Positions 49,696 through 62,780 of a DNA stretch of 64,000 bases are shown piece after piece. Source of the DNA: Plectrocnemia conspersa (Eukaryota > Arthropoda > Insecta > Trichoptera > Polycentropodidae). Within the stretch, counting starts at the first letter, position 1. Every line of letters starts with the position of its first letter. The position numbers and the translations under genes were made by a program. The stretch is taken from the NCBI GenBank assembly GCA_009617715.1, contig VTFK01000216.1:1-64000 (forward strand). Reading direction: 5' to 3'. Under the pieces are notes generated by a model. The model made no database searches and was not told where the DNA came from. It saw only the letters and a program-made list of their open reading frames with translations.

Positions 49696-52084
49696 CCTGC
49701 CAAGACAAAAATGCTATTGTCTAATTTGGTCACTTAAACTTGAAAAACCTAGGTTCGAACTTTATATTATCTCTAGTGTTTTTTTAATTACTATCGTGTC
49801 TGGGAGATCGAAATTAATAATACTAATGTAAATAAATCATTAGGTTTTTAAATATACAACATAATTTTTATTGTTTAAAAATTTTACATGTAAAAATTCT
49901 TGCTAATTTAAATTTTATTACATAAACTTCAAACAAGTTATTCTAAAAGTGGATCACCCTATATCTTATGTTTTAAATATTCTATAGGCAATTTTAAAAT
50001 TTCTAAAAACAAGCTCTTTTTTTATAAATATATAACAAATAATATTAAATTAAAAATGATATAACGAATGTTTATATATATATTTTATACACAATAAACA
50101 AGATTATTTACATGTAAAAGCAGAATAACTATTTAATTACGCTTTTATGGCTTTAACTTTTAAGCTTATATTTTTAACAAAATAATATTCAACCAACTTC
50201 ATAGATCTTAAATATTTTAATTAATAATAATAACTCGCTTAAGCTTCTTTCACGTGAATTTGTGAAAATATTAAGATAGCAACATTTGAGATGACTTAAT
50301 TAATCCTTTAAAATATTAGACAATGTTGCAATTTTAACAAGTAAATACTTTAAATCCAAAGCTTAAAACTGCACATTTAAGCCGATTTTATATTTTATAA
50401 TGGTAAAGTTTGTAAGTCACGATTACTTTAGTTGTTTATTTAATAATGACATTTTGTACATAATATATTAATAGTATATTTATTAATATTATTCTGAAGT
50501 TAAATTTTTATACTGCATTCCCTGTAGTAAGAGTAATATTATATAATATTAATTTTATCGCTTTCCTTTTATTTATTTTATCAAAAGATTACTCATAATA
50601 TTTGCAAGGCTCTTTTAATTTAAAATAAAGCTCATGTTTTTCTGTAATATAAATTTTCAACAAATTGATTATTAAATTAGGTGTTTACTTTTGCACATGT
50701 CGATTAAATTTTACCAATTAAAAAATCTTTTAGATATATCTGGCTAGTTTAAAAGTAGTTTTCATGGTAAATGAATACCATACACAATTTAGATCGATAA
50801 ATTCTAACATTAAAGCTTACTGCTATTTTTTACTAAATTTATGTTGCCGAAATAAAATTAATTTAAATAGCTTTTATTAAAAAATATTTTAATGAAATTC
50901 ATAACAAAATCTAGAATGGGTTTCGCGTTGTTACTTGTTCGCAGTGAAATTACAATATGTGCTAATTTAATTTTGTTTTATATCTACTTCACCGAAATCA
51001 GTGAAGTTGATAAATAGTAGGTACATATATTTGATAAATTGCACATTGAATGAAAATATAAAATATTATTAAATAGCGTGGTTTTTAGATCCTAAAAATA
51101 TAATTAATAATCTAATATACACTTTATTAATAAACAGATTATTATATATTAAATAAATCCATCTAATATTAAGATTATTGCAGTGTACTTATCCACCGTT
51201 TTAATGAAAATAAATAATGGTGACAGAAAAAGCCGAAGAGGTGTTATTTTAATTCTAAAAGCCCATTTTGCAGTGCATCCTTTGATAATAAAAGCTCAAC
51301 ATCAAATCCAGACAGTTAAAAGTTAAATTAAAATATAAGTATTAGTGGTTCGATTTCTTTAGTATTAAGTTTGCGAGTTGATATCTCTGATATTCATTGA
51401 AGGTGCATTTCAATATTATAAAACATATATTTTAGTTTGCAATTACCTTTGAAATTGTATTTATCTCAAATCAATATTTATGAGACCATGGATAAAAGTG
51501 TTATTTTTGAATACGAGTTCCGTCGTGAAACCGATGCAACGCAAGCAACTTGAAATTTCATTGACCTATTTGTCGAAGATGTGTCTAATTAAAAGTTCAA
51601 TGGCTTAAAGAATTATATTCTTGAATTTTAATCTTGAAAATGAGCCACTTCGTGTGATCTAAGCCTAATGTGAATAATAATATTTAATTATTTAAAATTA
51701 ACCAATAAGGTAAACTGGAATCTTCCTGCAATTACCACAGAGTCGCTCTTTATATATATTTACCAGACCAGCACCAATTCACTACCACTTTTTCCAGTCA
51801 CTGGACCACTCCTTGAAAAGCAAAATATTTAAATTTCAAATAAATTGTAGATAACACCTTTAGCGAGTTTTTTAACTGCATAGCTACCGTTAAATTTTAA
51901 AACTGATATTTAAGACGCAAATTTTTGATTCGAAACTAGATATCTGATATTTCATACTTGATGAACTAAAAGTAAGTTTCTCGATTTTATTTTTGTATAA
52001 TTATGTATTGATTTTATTAAATATAATTACTAGTATTTCACATGCTAATTTAAAAAAAAAAAAAACTTATAAATTGCCATGATT
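49696..52084. other. AT-rich non-coding stretch
   Basis: ATCGTGTCTGGGAGATC at about 49794-49810 resembles ATCGTGTCTGAAAGATC at 3118-3134, so a second repeat may lie next to the SINE motif at both places. Nothing else is recognised. Confidence 0.45.
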
Positions 52085-52300
52085 TTTCCGGCGGAGTGTT
52101 CCACTTTTGCCTTCTTGTCAGCACTTTCCACTGAAGTCTTCCATATCATGCTTTGGCGTTTAGTTTCTGGAGTTGAATGGTGAACCCACGTCTTGTCTCC
52201 TGTCACAATTTGTGTTATATTATAGCATCATCTTTACCTTCGAATATTTCCATGAACTTTGAGAGGCCGTCGAAAGGTGTGGCTCGCACATTACACAAAC
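52085..52300 (-). pseudogene. mariner transposase relic (region of the first catalytic Asp)
   Basis: The minus-strand translation gives VTGDKTWVHHSTPETKRQSM, matching the mariner block VTGDETWVHHYTPETKRQSM with the first catalytic Asp. Upstream, in another frame, FEGKDDA and similar fragments follow. The piece is short and frameshifted. It overlaps no part of the other relic (28785-29115), so the two could be copies of one family. Confidence 0.85.
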
Positions 52301-52820
52301 GAAGTTTATTTTCATCACTCGTGCGATCAGGATTCGTGATTTGCTAGGCAGTAACTACAGTTAATTTTCAGTGCATTTCACCCAACAGTATTATTTTGTT
52401 AAACCACCTGGACCAGTTATTTAATATAATTTTATTTGAAAAATCTCGTTGATTTAATTGATCAAAAAAATATATTTTATTCTGGTGGCAAAAACGCTGC
52501 AGAAACATCAATTAAATGCAGTCAAAATTTGAACTCATGTACTTTTTCATTGAAGGAGAGAAAGCAAATTTATAAAAGGTAATAATCCACCGTCGATGAA
52601 GTTGGTAACTTCCATTCCGGAATATAAGAATCACCCCGGAGCATTTGCTTACAAATTGCTTTAAGACATTTTTGCTGCTTCTAACTGTATAAATTTAATT
52701 TACTTTTCAAAAAAAAAGCGTTACTATTCCTTTTGAATCGATGGTTCATTTCATGTGTGCTAGGCGTATTTCTTAGGTTAATAGCAATATTATTACACTT
52801 TTTTTTTAATAAATCTTCCG
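52301..52820. other. AT-rich non-coding stretch
   Basis: It may include the decayed N-terminal region of the mariner copy on the minus strand. Nothing is definite. Confidence 0.4.
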
Positions 52821-53060
52821 TTATAACCTGACAGGCATAAAGCCCAATGCGTTACAACGGGAAAAATCTATTTCAACTGAGTATGTCAATCAGATATAAT
52901 GAATACCTACAAGTATTAACCACCAAACTAAAAGTCTGAGAATCGGTGACATCTACATTAATAATTATAAATCTTTAATAAAATGTATAACCAATAGATG
53001 TCACTGCAGCTGGGGCAGGTTTTTTAATAAAAGCACAATTTTATAAATAAAAATTCATAC
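52821..53060 (-). mobile_element. SINE body and 3' end, head lost, minus strand
   Basis: Read on the minus strand it follows the copy at 49425 block by block: AATTTTTATTTATAAAA, ACATCTATTGG, TTTATAATTATTAAT, GATGTCACCGATTCT and finally the 3' motif (52857 down to 52821). It has an internal insert of about 50 bp relative to that copy, and the tRNA-like head has decayed. Confidence 0.75.
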
Positions 53061-54329
53061 TAATTCATTCAAAGTTTATACTAGGGTTATCCTCAAAGTG
53101 GCCGTTTCTGACCTGTCTTAGTGGGGAACGTCAATTCGTATTGAAAAAAAAACAGCACTTTTCTGTAATTAGTCGTTCTAAAGTATTGGCTTAATATACA
53201 ACTTAATGTTTCACAAGAAAAATATATTATATTGAAATTACAGCTAAATTATCACACAAAAAATATTTATATGCATAAAATCGGTCCGGATAAAAAAATT
53301 GATGTTTTGCCATTAATGTGTTGGATCCTATTAATTTTTAATATTTTATCAGACACTAAGTCGAGCTCGTACATCAAAAAAAGTGGAAAAATTAAGCTTA
53401 TAATTCTACAAAAATAATAAATACTAGCTTATTTCAATCACATATGCTTTCCGCCTCTAGTCTTGCCGCGGCGAAGCGAAAATATAAACGAGGGATTATA
53501 AATGGCATTGATGGGGGTTGGAATTATATTTTTCCTGTGTCACATGTCAACGGTAAATACCTTAAATAAACTTTCATGCTGTATTTTTGCTATCATTAAT
53601 TTAGATTTTAAGTCATATTTGTATTTAAGTTAGTGTGTAATTTACAAGATGTATTCGGAAAAAAAACACAAAGTCTGAAATATGTTTTGGGATTGTTTTT
53701 GGAACAAGTCAAGTTTCATAGAACCTATTATTCTTTTTTTTTCACAGAAGTCATAAAAGTCTCGTGCCTGTTTTCTTTTTCGGCATCAAACGCTTTACCG
53801 ATAAAAACATTTATTCTTTATAATGTTGATTTATCGCGCAATGCATTAAAAAGATTATATTCTAACATTTTGTAAAAAAATATAAAGAACATAATTTTAA
53901 ACACACATTGCAAGCACTATTGTTTTCAACTGAGAAAAAATCTCTTATATATAATATATATTATAAGTACTTTATGATCTTTTATAGTGTTAGATATATA
54001 TATATATATATTACATTATCACTTTAATTATATGTACCGTTAATAGATTTTTATATATCGCAAAAGTCACTAAATATATGAATATGATATTTTAATATAA
54101 AGTTGATCCATATTGAGTTGGGTTTCTTAAATATTTACAATATAACTTAATAAATTATTTACATACGAACTGTTTTAGAATATCTAAGCCCTCAGGCGTC
54201 CGATCACCGCTATTAACTAACATCAAAATTAAACTAATGTTTCAATACATGCGAACATATATCCAGATGTACACTTATGTATATAAATGAACCTTTATAC
54301 GAACAACGCTTCAACGAGTCAACCTAAAT
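53061..54329. other. AT-rich non-coding stretch
   Basis: There are short TA runs at about 53995-54012. Nothing else is recognised. Confidence 0.55.
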
Positions 54330-54720
54330 CTCTAAGCTAAAGCGCGCACCGCATAACATTCACCATTGATACAAGTTTAGTTATGGCGAGCGAATTTCGC
54401 ACGATAAATCCTAGTTATGAATAATTGAAAGGCAAATTGGGGTTGACTCGCCGGTGTAATGGCGTAACAATATTTCGGTCGAAAGTCATTAAATTTAGGT
54501 GAAAGCTTAGAGGTTCCGCGCTTAGAGTGTATAATTCAGAGTACGGGTCAATCCCTGGGGTTCAAGTATTCACAATTATTATTGGTATGAAATTGAATAT
54601 CGTTGGTGTGGGAGCTCATTAGTCTTTGCGGCGCAACACTTGAGATTTGATTGATGAATTCCTAGTACCGGAACGTCACGTATGACGTGACATATCTAGG
54701 GTTTTATGCAGGGTATAATG
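54330..54720. other. GC-richer block, candidate regulatory element
   Basis: The block is less AT-rich than its flanks, with scattered CpGs. It contains CACGTATGACGTG at 54677-54689, an inverted pair of CRE/bZIP-like half sites. No coding frame is present. Confidence 0.3.
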
Positions 54721-55702
54721 TTACATTTAAGGCTTTAACACTGGCATTGAATAAGTAGAATATAACAGTAGCAATTATTATAAATTTTAACTTAATATAA
54801 ATCATGTATAAACAGCTAATACAATGAAACTTGATGTATGCTTTATACTACTAAGTAGTTTTTTTATATCAAAAATCCTCTGATGAGACACTCTAAAAAG
54901 GAATATAATTAGATGCGCACTTTTTCTTTCTATGTTAGGGTTTAATTAATGAAAACTGTATATCTTATAATAAAAATTGTGTCACAAACAAAACATATAT
55001 TTTTGACGACCTGAAATTGCGAGAGGGACCAATCAACACCAATCGATTTTATAAAAATATTTTTCCACTATTTGTTACAAAATCGATAAGTTTTGTTCGT
55101 TTTCGTACTTCAAAGTTAATTTAATTTGAAATAACCCTTCGTTGTACCTGCTATGACCGAACTTCTTAGAATTCATTTTTCGCACTTTCGGAAAGGTACA
55201 TTTATATATAGTATTGACAATATTTATACGCTTATCTAAAAAACAGATGTGCATTCTCATTTTATTTATTATTTTGGGTCGCAAGTTTGTATTATATTGT
55301 AAACTTAAAAATGGTTTTATTTTGTTATACTAAGTTTATTTGAATTAAAAATTATACGTGTTTTTTCACATCATCGTGAATTTTTGCTACTTTTTCACAT
55401 TTTCACTTTAAAACTGTTGTAGAAACAACAGCTAGATAATCAAATACGTCACTTTTGTACCTATTTCTGACGTTTCTAAACATTTTGTTGGTCTTTTAAG
55501 ATGTGATGAGCACAAAAACGCAGGAAAAGCGACAAAGTTACAGCCTCACATGTCACTTTTAAGGCTTTAAAAACTCTTTAAATACCTCAAAACAAATTAA
55601 AAATTCTTTAGTCTTCAAAATGGTCATTATTATCATATTTTGTGCTCATTTTTGCTGTTATTTAGGGTCCCTAATTTGAGTTATGTGCCAAAAACTGTAG
55701 TA

Positions 55703-56565
55703 GAGTACGCTCGGGATAAGGATTCCGGTTTTTTATTGTGTGCGTGAACTGTGTGGCTCAAAACAATTTCACTCAGAATATTTTTTTTTTTTATTTTAAA
55801 ATAAAATATATGTTTATTTAACATACATACATCTGAGCTAAGTTGGAAATTTCAACAGACAATTAAAAATATATTATACAATCGAAGAAACCAGACATTG
55901 ATGTCATTAATTAAATATTTGCAAAATTCAAAATCTTTCACTAGTCAAAAAAATAATAAAGTCTTTAGCTATTCTTCAAAAGCAAAAAGATATAAAATGG
56001 AGAAAGAAATTATTCGCAGATTGTTTAATGGCTCGATGACTCTATTAAGTCATTAGAGTCCATTGAATAAATTAAAAAATTATCATTGGTGCAACGATAA
56101 GAATAATAACTTTTTAAGCCTTACAAAGAATAGTATAAAAAAACGTACGGATTAATGGAAAAATAATTAAAATATTTTAATCCACGGGTAAGAGAACGAA
56201 TAACTTACAGTGTATTTTTGAAGCTTTGATATCAATTAACCCAGATATGCCCAAGAAATTTTGTTCTCTTAAAATTGTATTTATAAATAATAAACAGTGG
56301 CACGAGTTTAGTGACCTACCCATGGGACAGTGGGCATATCTGGGTTAAACCAATATCAACACAAAATTATTTAAAATAAATCACTAGAGAAGATCGAACT
56401 TCTGTGCCACACTGCACTTTAATGACGAATACCAGCGTTGCCGAATCAGCGACTGTCCTTAAAAGAGAAAGCGAGACAACGAAGTACACGCTACATCGCT
56501 TCTCCCTCTCATATACATGTACACGCACACAATAACAAACCGGCATCCTTATCCCGAGCGTACTC
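55703..56565. mobile_element. TA-flanked DNA transposon or large MITE, 863 bp
   Basis: The terminal inverted repeats are 44 bp (55703-55746 and 56522-56565) and match at 42 of 44. They start GAGTACGCTCGGGATAAGG. TA flanks both ends (55701-55702 and 56566-56567), as in Tc1/mariner-type insertion. The interior has no intact transposase. The near-identical ends imply a recent insertion relative to the repeat it interrupts. Confidence 0.9.
56240..56344. mobile_element. piggyBac-like MITE, 105 bp, nested
   Basis: The terminal inverted repeats CCCAGATATGCCC and GGGCATATCTGGG are perfect over 13 bp and directly flanked by TTAA on both sides (56236-56239 and 56345-56348), the piggyBac signature. It lies inside the TA-flanked element 55703-56565, so it inserted later or was carried along. 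Confidence 0.9.
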
Positions 56566-57095
56566 TAAAATCAATTGTTTTTTCGTGCCTGATTTTGCCA
56601 TTTCTAGATCTGTTGTGTGTGTGATAAGCTTTAAAAAGCGCATTTTGTCACAAAACTTAACGATTCCATGCGACTTCTTGACCTTAAAATACGCATAAAT
56701 AAGCTTTATAATCTATTAAAAAATACTTTGAGTGCAAATTCATAGTCTTTATTGTGATTTTTTGTGCTCAGTTAGAACGCATTTAAAAAGTGTTTTGCTT
56801 AAAAATAGGCAATCAAGTTGTATATAAAACAACACTGTTAAGATTTTTTTGTATTTTGTGGATGTTATGATCTCAAAAACTGCCTTTTTTTATACATATT
56901 TCTGATGTTTCTAAATATTTTTTAGAACTTTTGCGAGTGTAATGAGCATAATTGGCAATTAAAGAGAGCAATTTATAGCTCTTATTTTCTTTCTGGACCT
57001 CAGAAACTCTAAATGTCTTTATTGCTTACAAATTTATAGCGATATTCACAACTTTTTGTGCTAATTTTTACTATTTTTGGACATTTATTAATAAA

Positions 57096-60000
57096 AATAT
57101 TTATTCTCAACCTAAAAATAAATATTTATACACACGTATCAAATTTAATATTAAGCAATTAACGTAATAAAGGGTCATTAATCAGTCGTCAGAACTATAA
57201 ACAGTTATATTATTTTCGGAGAACTCGTCTGCAATCTTTACTATTCCTGGCTTCAACTACCCCCCTGAAGGACGGGTGGTAAAATTTTTTTTAAGCAAAT
57301 TGATTTTAAAGAAAAACGGAAACTAATTACAAAAAATATATATTGATCTAATTTTAGATAAAGGCCTTATTTGTCATATTAACCACAAAATAAATAACTA
57401 TTAAAATATTCTTTAGAATCCAATATCTTTACACCAGCACTTAGTCTACTAAATACAATCACTACTACTTTAAGTAAGTAAATTTTACTTAGTACCAACT
57501 TTTCAGGTATCTACATTTTTTGTCTGCAAAGTCAAAATCGTTGGTCTCAAAAAGTAAAATAACTTTATTATTAGGTATGCGACTAATAATTAAAACAAAA
57601 TTCTGTTATTTCAGTATTGGATTCAATCGCCATATTGCTTTTTATTATTACATATTTTTATTATATATTGATAATATACCGACTAGCGTTTTGTTACACT
57701 TTTCCATTTAAATGCTAAACATTTTTTTGTGGAATTATGTCTCTGCAGCATATATAGTTGAAAGATAAGAAAAGCATTAATTACTTAATTAAATTGATAT
57801 ATTGTAATATCAAAGGCAAGGCTATTAGGGCAAATATTATAAATTATTTGATGGATGAAAATTAATTTTCAATACATTTTATGTAATTAAAAATTTAACT
57901 TGATAATTGCTAGCTTCCTATTTGTCCATTATCTTTCTAATTGATTCAAATGAACTTGCTACAACTGGCATCATCTCTTAAGCTTTATGGCTCGATTTAA
58001 ATGGTATTTAATTAACATGGATATTTATTTTAATAATTAATTAGAATTATTTAAATTGTTTAAAATAATAAAATCTATGCTCTTTATGAATATTAATCAT
58101 AAATTATTACCTATTTTTACGTTGCGTCATAGAGATTTATTAATACTACATGATCTCCTAGAAATATGTCGTCAAAAGTATCATGTATGAAAGTAATGGC
58201 AGTCAATTTTTTTAAAAAAAAAATCAACAACGCAAAAATGCTCTTTATATATTAACCCACATAAAAACTGCGCTTTCAACCACATTACAAGCTTTAATCA
58301 CACGAGAGTAGTTTTAAATTAAAATGAATTGCAAGTACCCTTAAACTTTTATTTAAATAACTAACTTTACCTTCGGTGATTATTCAGCAATATCTCTGAC
58401 TCAAAATTACTTTTTCGTTGCACCAAATGGTGTTTTATCGCTTAGCGTTGAAATTTTCTATGTAATTTTTCTAATATTTTTCCTGGGAAAACGTGCACCC
58501 TCTTGCATACCAAGTGCATATATTTTTTTTACCCTTTAATGAAAACGTTTTTACTGAAAAACAAAACTCAACGCTGAACATTGTGATTTAGTCAAGAGTT
58601 TCGTGCGCAAGAGAAAAAATGTTAAATCATTTATTTTGTAGAGAGAAATGTCGGATTTTGTGAACCTAATTCGGCAATTGAGTCCGATGGGAATTTGCAC
58701 AGTAAAGTGCACAGTAGCACAAATTCAGAGACTGTATATGAAACATTACATTAAACCCTTCTAAGAGTAACATTATAAATAAAGTTAGTTTCAAAATTTA
58801 AATATATATTATTTTTATATATACATGTAACAAAATAACCATGGAAATATTAGCAAATTACATTATCCTTTGCTCCATACTAAGTTGTGTATCGATGCCT
58901 TATTGGATTTCTGTGTAATCTAGTTTCGAGTTGTATTTTAAGCCAGTTTACTTAATATGATTGTGGGTAGGGTTCCCGATCCTATACGGATTAGAAATAT
59001 ACAGATTTTCTTCTAAACATCCGCCGTACGTGACAATTTTCGAAAATGGTTTACCTACGCTATTTAAACAATAAATTGGTATGAAAAACTATAAACTTTT
59101 GCTCTTGCACAATAACTTTAACAACGATTCAAATAACGATTATTTGTAATAAATTAATCATTATCATTAGAGATTTCTATATATACTTATTATTAAAATG
59201 AAATTAAATCAAAATGTACAATGCATAATTTATATTTTCTTTTTTTTTACTTCTCATGAGCTAAAAACATTCATTTAGAATTTCACAAATAAAAAACATA
59301 AATTTTACTGTATTATTATATGACAACTTTATACGAGTTCGTTAAAAAAATATTATATTACTATGTATTTATTTTTGTTTGATTTTCGTAATCCATTAAA
59401 AGTTTTAAAAGCTATGTATTTTAATGAATTTGCACCAATGTTTACATAAAAAGCCTAAAGGTTATGTAAATATTCCGCGGATCAGGTTTGATTTTTATTT
59501 AATTCTATATTGAATAGAAATTTGGTATTTTTATTTGACTTCCCTTTTTATATTATATTTGGATAGAATATATAAACATAAAGCTTTTTTTATATACAAA
59601 AGTATAAGCAATTATTTTTCAACTTAAACTAGTATTTATCGACTGAATTATATTGATATTCATAATTTTATTTTTAATTATTCTTCATGAAATTCAACCA
59701 TGAGATCAGAAAAATCTAGGTAAACTTATATATGATAATCGATCAGAATCTTCCAGATATAATAATATTAAAAAACGCTATGGTCCATATAGAATTCAAA
59801 CCCAAGCTGGTTGAGTATGTAATTCGAACTTTAGATATTTTCGTCTCAAGTATACAACAACATTTCTGTACAAACAAAAGTATAATTAGAGTAAATATGT
59901 TTATGTAATATGTAGCTTTAATCCTTAATTATAAAATATGCAAATAGTAATTATACAAATCGGATAAAGCATTACATATTATCATATAGAATAATTTAAC

Positions 60001-61267
60001 AAATGAGAACATTGTCATTAACCCTTTTTCCATAGGCACTTGTATACTTTCCAGGCTTTGTTATTTCAGAGCATATGCACACAAATGTCTTGTGCTGGTG
60101 TACTTCAAACGTGACCTGATTGTGATATAACATCAGTTTACACACGTACAAGCAAGATTGCAAGTCAGAAATAAAAAGTATAAGAACTTTAGAAAATCCA
60201 ATATCTGTAAAACGGTTTACAAATTTCCAACACATTTTGCGGAAGATGAGTTTAAACGATAATTGGCTTTAAACACAAGCCATTGTTAGAGATAATGGCT
60301 TAGATGCCTAGAGAAGACTTTAATAATTAAACCTACGTGTCTATCTGACGTCACGCGTATGCGATGTGAAACACATGTGAACCTTCAGAATAAAGCCGCT
60401 GAATATTATGTATAATTTTCCTTGGAAATTATTTAATAATTATAATATCGCTCGCTGCATGGAAATGTTTGAAAGCTCTTGAATTCGAAATTAATTTTAA
60501 CTAAATTAATCGGATCGAATATACATATGTATGCTTGATTGTATGACTGTATTTGATATTGTGTTTATAATTTATAAGCCTTAGGATCAGGATGTTTATT
60601 TTGCTAGTATAAAATTTATTGTTATTCTTTAATTCATTGTGCAAAAATTGTCGGTGAGTACGTGTGAATTCTCCATGCGTTTTTGATGCGGGTTAAATCT
60701 TGAACTTGACCAGTGGATGCGAAGAGAGAAGCGGTGGCGTCTGCTATCTTTTCTGGTCTACAGTTAAGTTAGGCTTCTTTTGATTGCAGTCAAATTTGAG
60801 AGCTCTTAAAGTTTGAATATCTTGAACTCCTAGAATTTCAAGTGTAAATGTCAATAGAAAAAATCCTTAATCGGTCTCAAAAGAGCTCTTTGACGAAGTG
60901 TCTACGGTAGGTCCTAAAAAGATTCTTGGTTGTGCAAGTGATTTCTGATTACCCGCGTTTTCGTTTTTATATCAATGTGGAATTTTGATGCCCATCTATC
61001 TTTCGGTAGGACGACCGATTATAAAAAGGTGGCGGATTTTTTTTTTAAATGAATCAATGCGATGAATATTTTAATCCTCTTTGATTTATAACGGATATTT
61101 TATAACTTAATATGCTAAACAGTTTCTACAAGAGTGTCCCATTTTTTCTTTGATGGTTAAAACGCTTTATCACATTCCAAACTGACCTATTCATGATGGT
61201 CATTAGTTAATCTCTCCATATGTGAATAAAGAAGTGGTTTAATTGAGCAACCCGACATATTTATTTA
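57096..61267. other. Long AT-rich non-coding stretch
   Basis: Less AT-rich patches lie at 58380-58740 and 60640-61030. A minus-strand B-box-like GGGTTTGAATTC lies near 59785-59800. AGAGAGAAGCGGT at 60724-60736 is the reverse complement of part of the repeated 20-mer at 20585 and 43265. No exon is recognised. Confidence 0.45.
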
Positions 61268-61420
61268 AGAACGGAATAGTGTAATCCGTAACGTTACAGA
61301 CTAGTAACTCTGAGGTTGCGGGCTCGAGCCCCGGCAGTTGATACAAATTGTATCTGCTTTTTTTGAGTTGAATGTGACATCTATGTCGATTTGGCATACT
61401 TTTAAAGTTCAGTATTAAAG
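61268..61420 (+). mobile_element. tRNA-derived SINE, 5' part
   Basis: The head at 61280-61338 has GTAATCCGTAACG, CTAGTAACTCTGAGG and the B-box GGCTCGAGCCCC. It closely matches the copy at 49431, including CCCCGGCAG. The linker differs, but TGACATCTATG near 61376 matches the family body. The 3' motif is missing. Confidence 0.7.
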
Positions 61421-62780
61421 CATATAAATTATCAGATAAAAAAGAAGAGCTCAACAATGATACAATTTTAGCTAATTAAACATGCGTTTTTGTTCTGGGT
61501 TGCATAAATACAGCAACAATGGAATTTGCCTAGTTCCACTACTTTCTCGAAAAACAGTTTTCGTGAAGAAGATACACCTTTTTTTTATTCCTCTTATCCA
61601 TACCGCTAAAATGCCGTTTTTTAATGTAAGAGACAAAAAATCATCACTTTATGACTCTTTTGACGGATTTTGTACGGGCTAATTGCAACGTGAGGAATAT
61701 GGATGGTCGATTAAAAATATATTTATGTATATTAGATATATAAAAAATCTTTATAAGCCAGAGTTGTTTACGTCAATTTAACAAGCTTAGAATTTAATTA
61801 TTACTAGTTTATTAAAATAATTAAAGATCGGGAAATAATACAAAAGGAATTCAATATCCCTATTGTTTGTAATATACTATTATGTACAAGATGATAAATA
61901 TATTAATTTATCTCTTAAGTATAAAATCATAATTAAATAACACAAAGCGTATTTAATATGCATTAAAAATATTTAAATAGCCCAGCATTATATTTATTAT
62001 AAAAACATTAATACTCCGAGCAACCAATTTAAAAAATTATATAAGCGCAAAATGTTAATGATGATACAAAATTATTCATACATCACAAGATCAAAGCATA
62101 CCTATGTTAAATGTTTAGCACTTAATATGCAATAAATTCTTTCAGTTGTACAATATACCTATTATTATGATTTTCTGTATACATCTGGTATCAGATACAT
62201 TAATGCTTTCATGTTCATACAAAAGCCACAATGTGAAACCGCAACGACAATTCGAATTGTATTTTTATACGTTTTCAAATTGTATAACTTATAATGGCAA
62301 TAGCCATATAGAATGCTATTTGAGCGTAAAAGTCCTAAATAATAAATAACAGAATATTTTTCTGAAACAATATTTTTGAGTGTATACCAAAACTGTTGAA
62401 AAAAAAATTGACCATATAATAAAATCAAAACATTAAAACATTGGTTTAAACGTATTATCCTTAGACGCAAATTAGCCCGCATAAACCCCTGCAGCCAATT
62501 AATATTATAAATAACTCTGATTACCTTGACCAATGATTTACAAAAGTACTTCAAACACTACTGCGTCTTACTGAACGACAAACCATAAAATAAAAATATG
62601 TTCCTTGATAAATAATATGTCAAGGTCTACCGGATAAATCCAGGAAATTCAAAGTCATGGACAATCGCACCACCAACTGGGAGTTTTAAATAGTAGAGTA
62701 CACTAACGATTTATTTCAAATCTTTCTCATTTTTAATTTTTCTGGTTTTGGTTCAGCCTGATCATCACAGTCAGCCACAA
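61421..62780. other. AT-rich non-coding stretch
   Basis: The minus strand has a 129-codon open frame (62165-62554) rich in Ile, Leu, Tyr and Asn, without recognisable similarity. It is most likely chance. Confidence 0.5.

Larger units (their letters stand above)
55100..57095. repeat. Diverged tandem repeat, unit about 270 bp, interrupted by a transposon
   Basis: Recurrent landmarks in the same order are ATTTCTGA.GTTTCTAAA, GCTTTAAAAA and TGTGCT.A.TTTT. The last occurs near 55374, 55644, 56769 and 57054. After removing the 865-bp insertion at 55701-56565, the spacings are about 270, 260 and 285 bp. Two to three units are recognisable, and the first is the most decayed. It looks like a short satellite-type array. 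Confidence 0.6.

Noticed and set aside
62165..62554. 129-codon minus-strand open frame, the longest in the window
   Set aside because: Composition is AT-driven (Ile, Leu, Tyr, Asn), there are no recognisable domains, and codon use matches the background.
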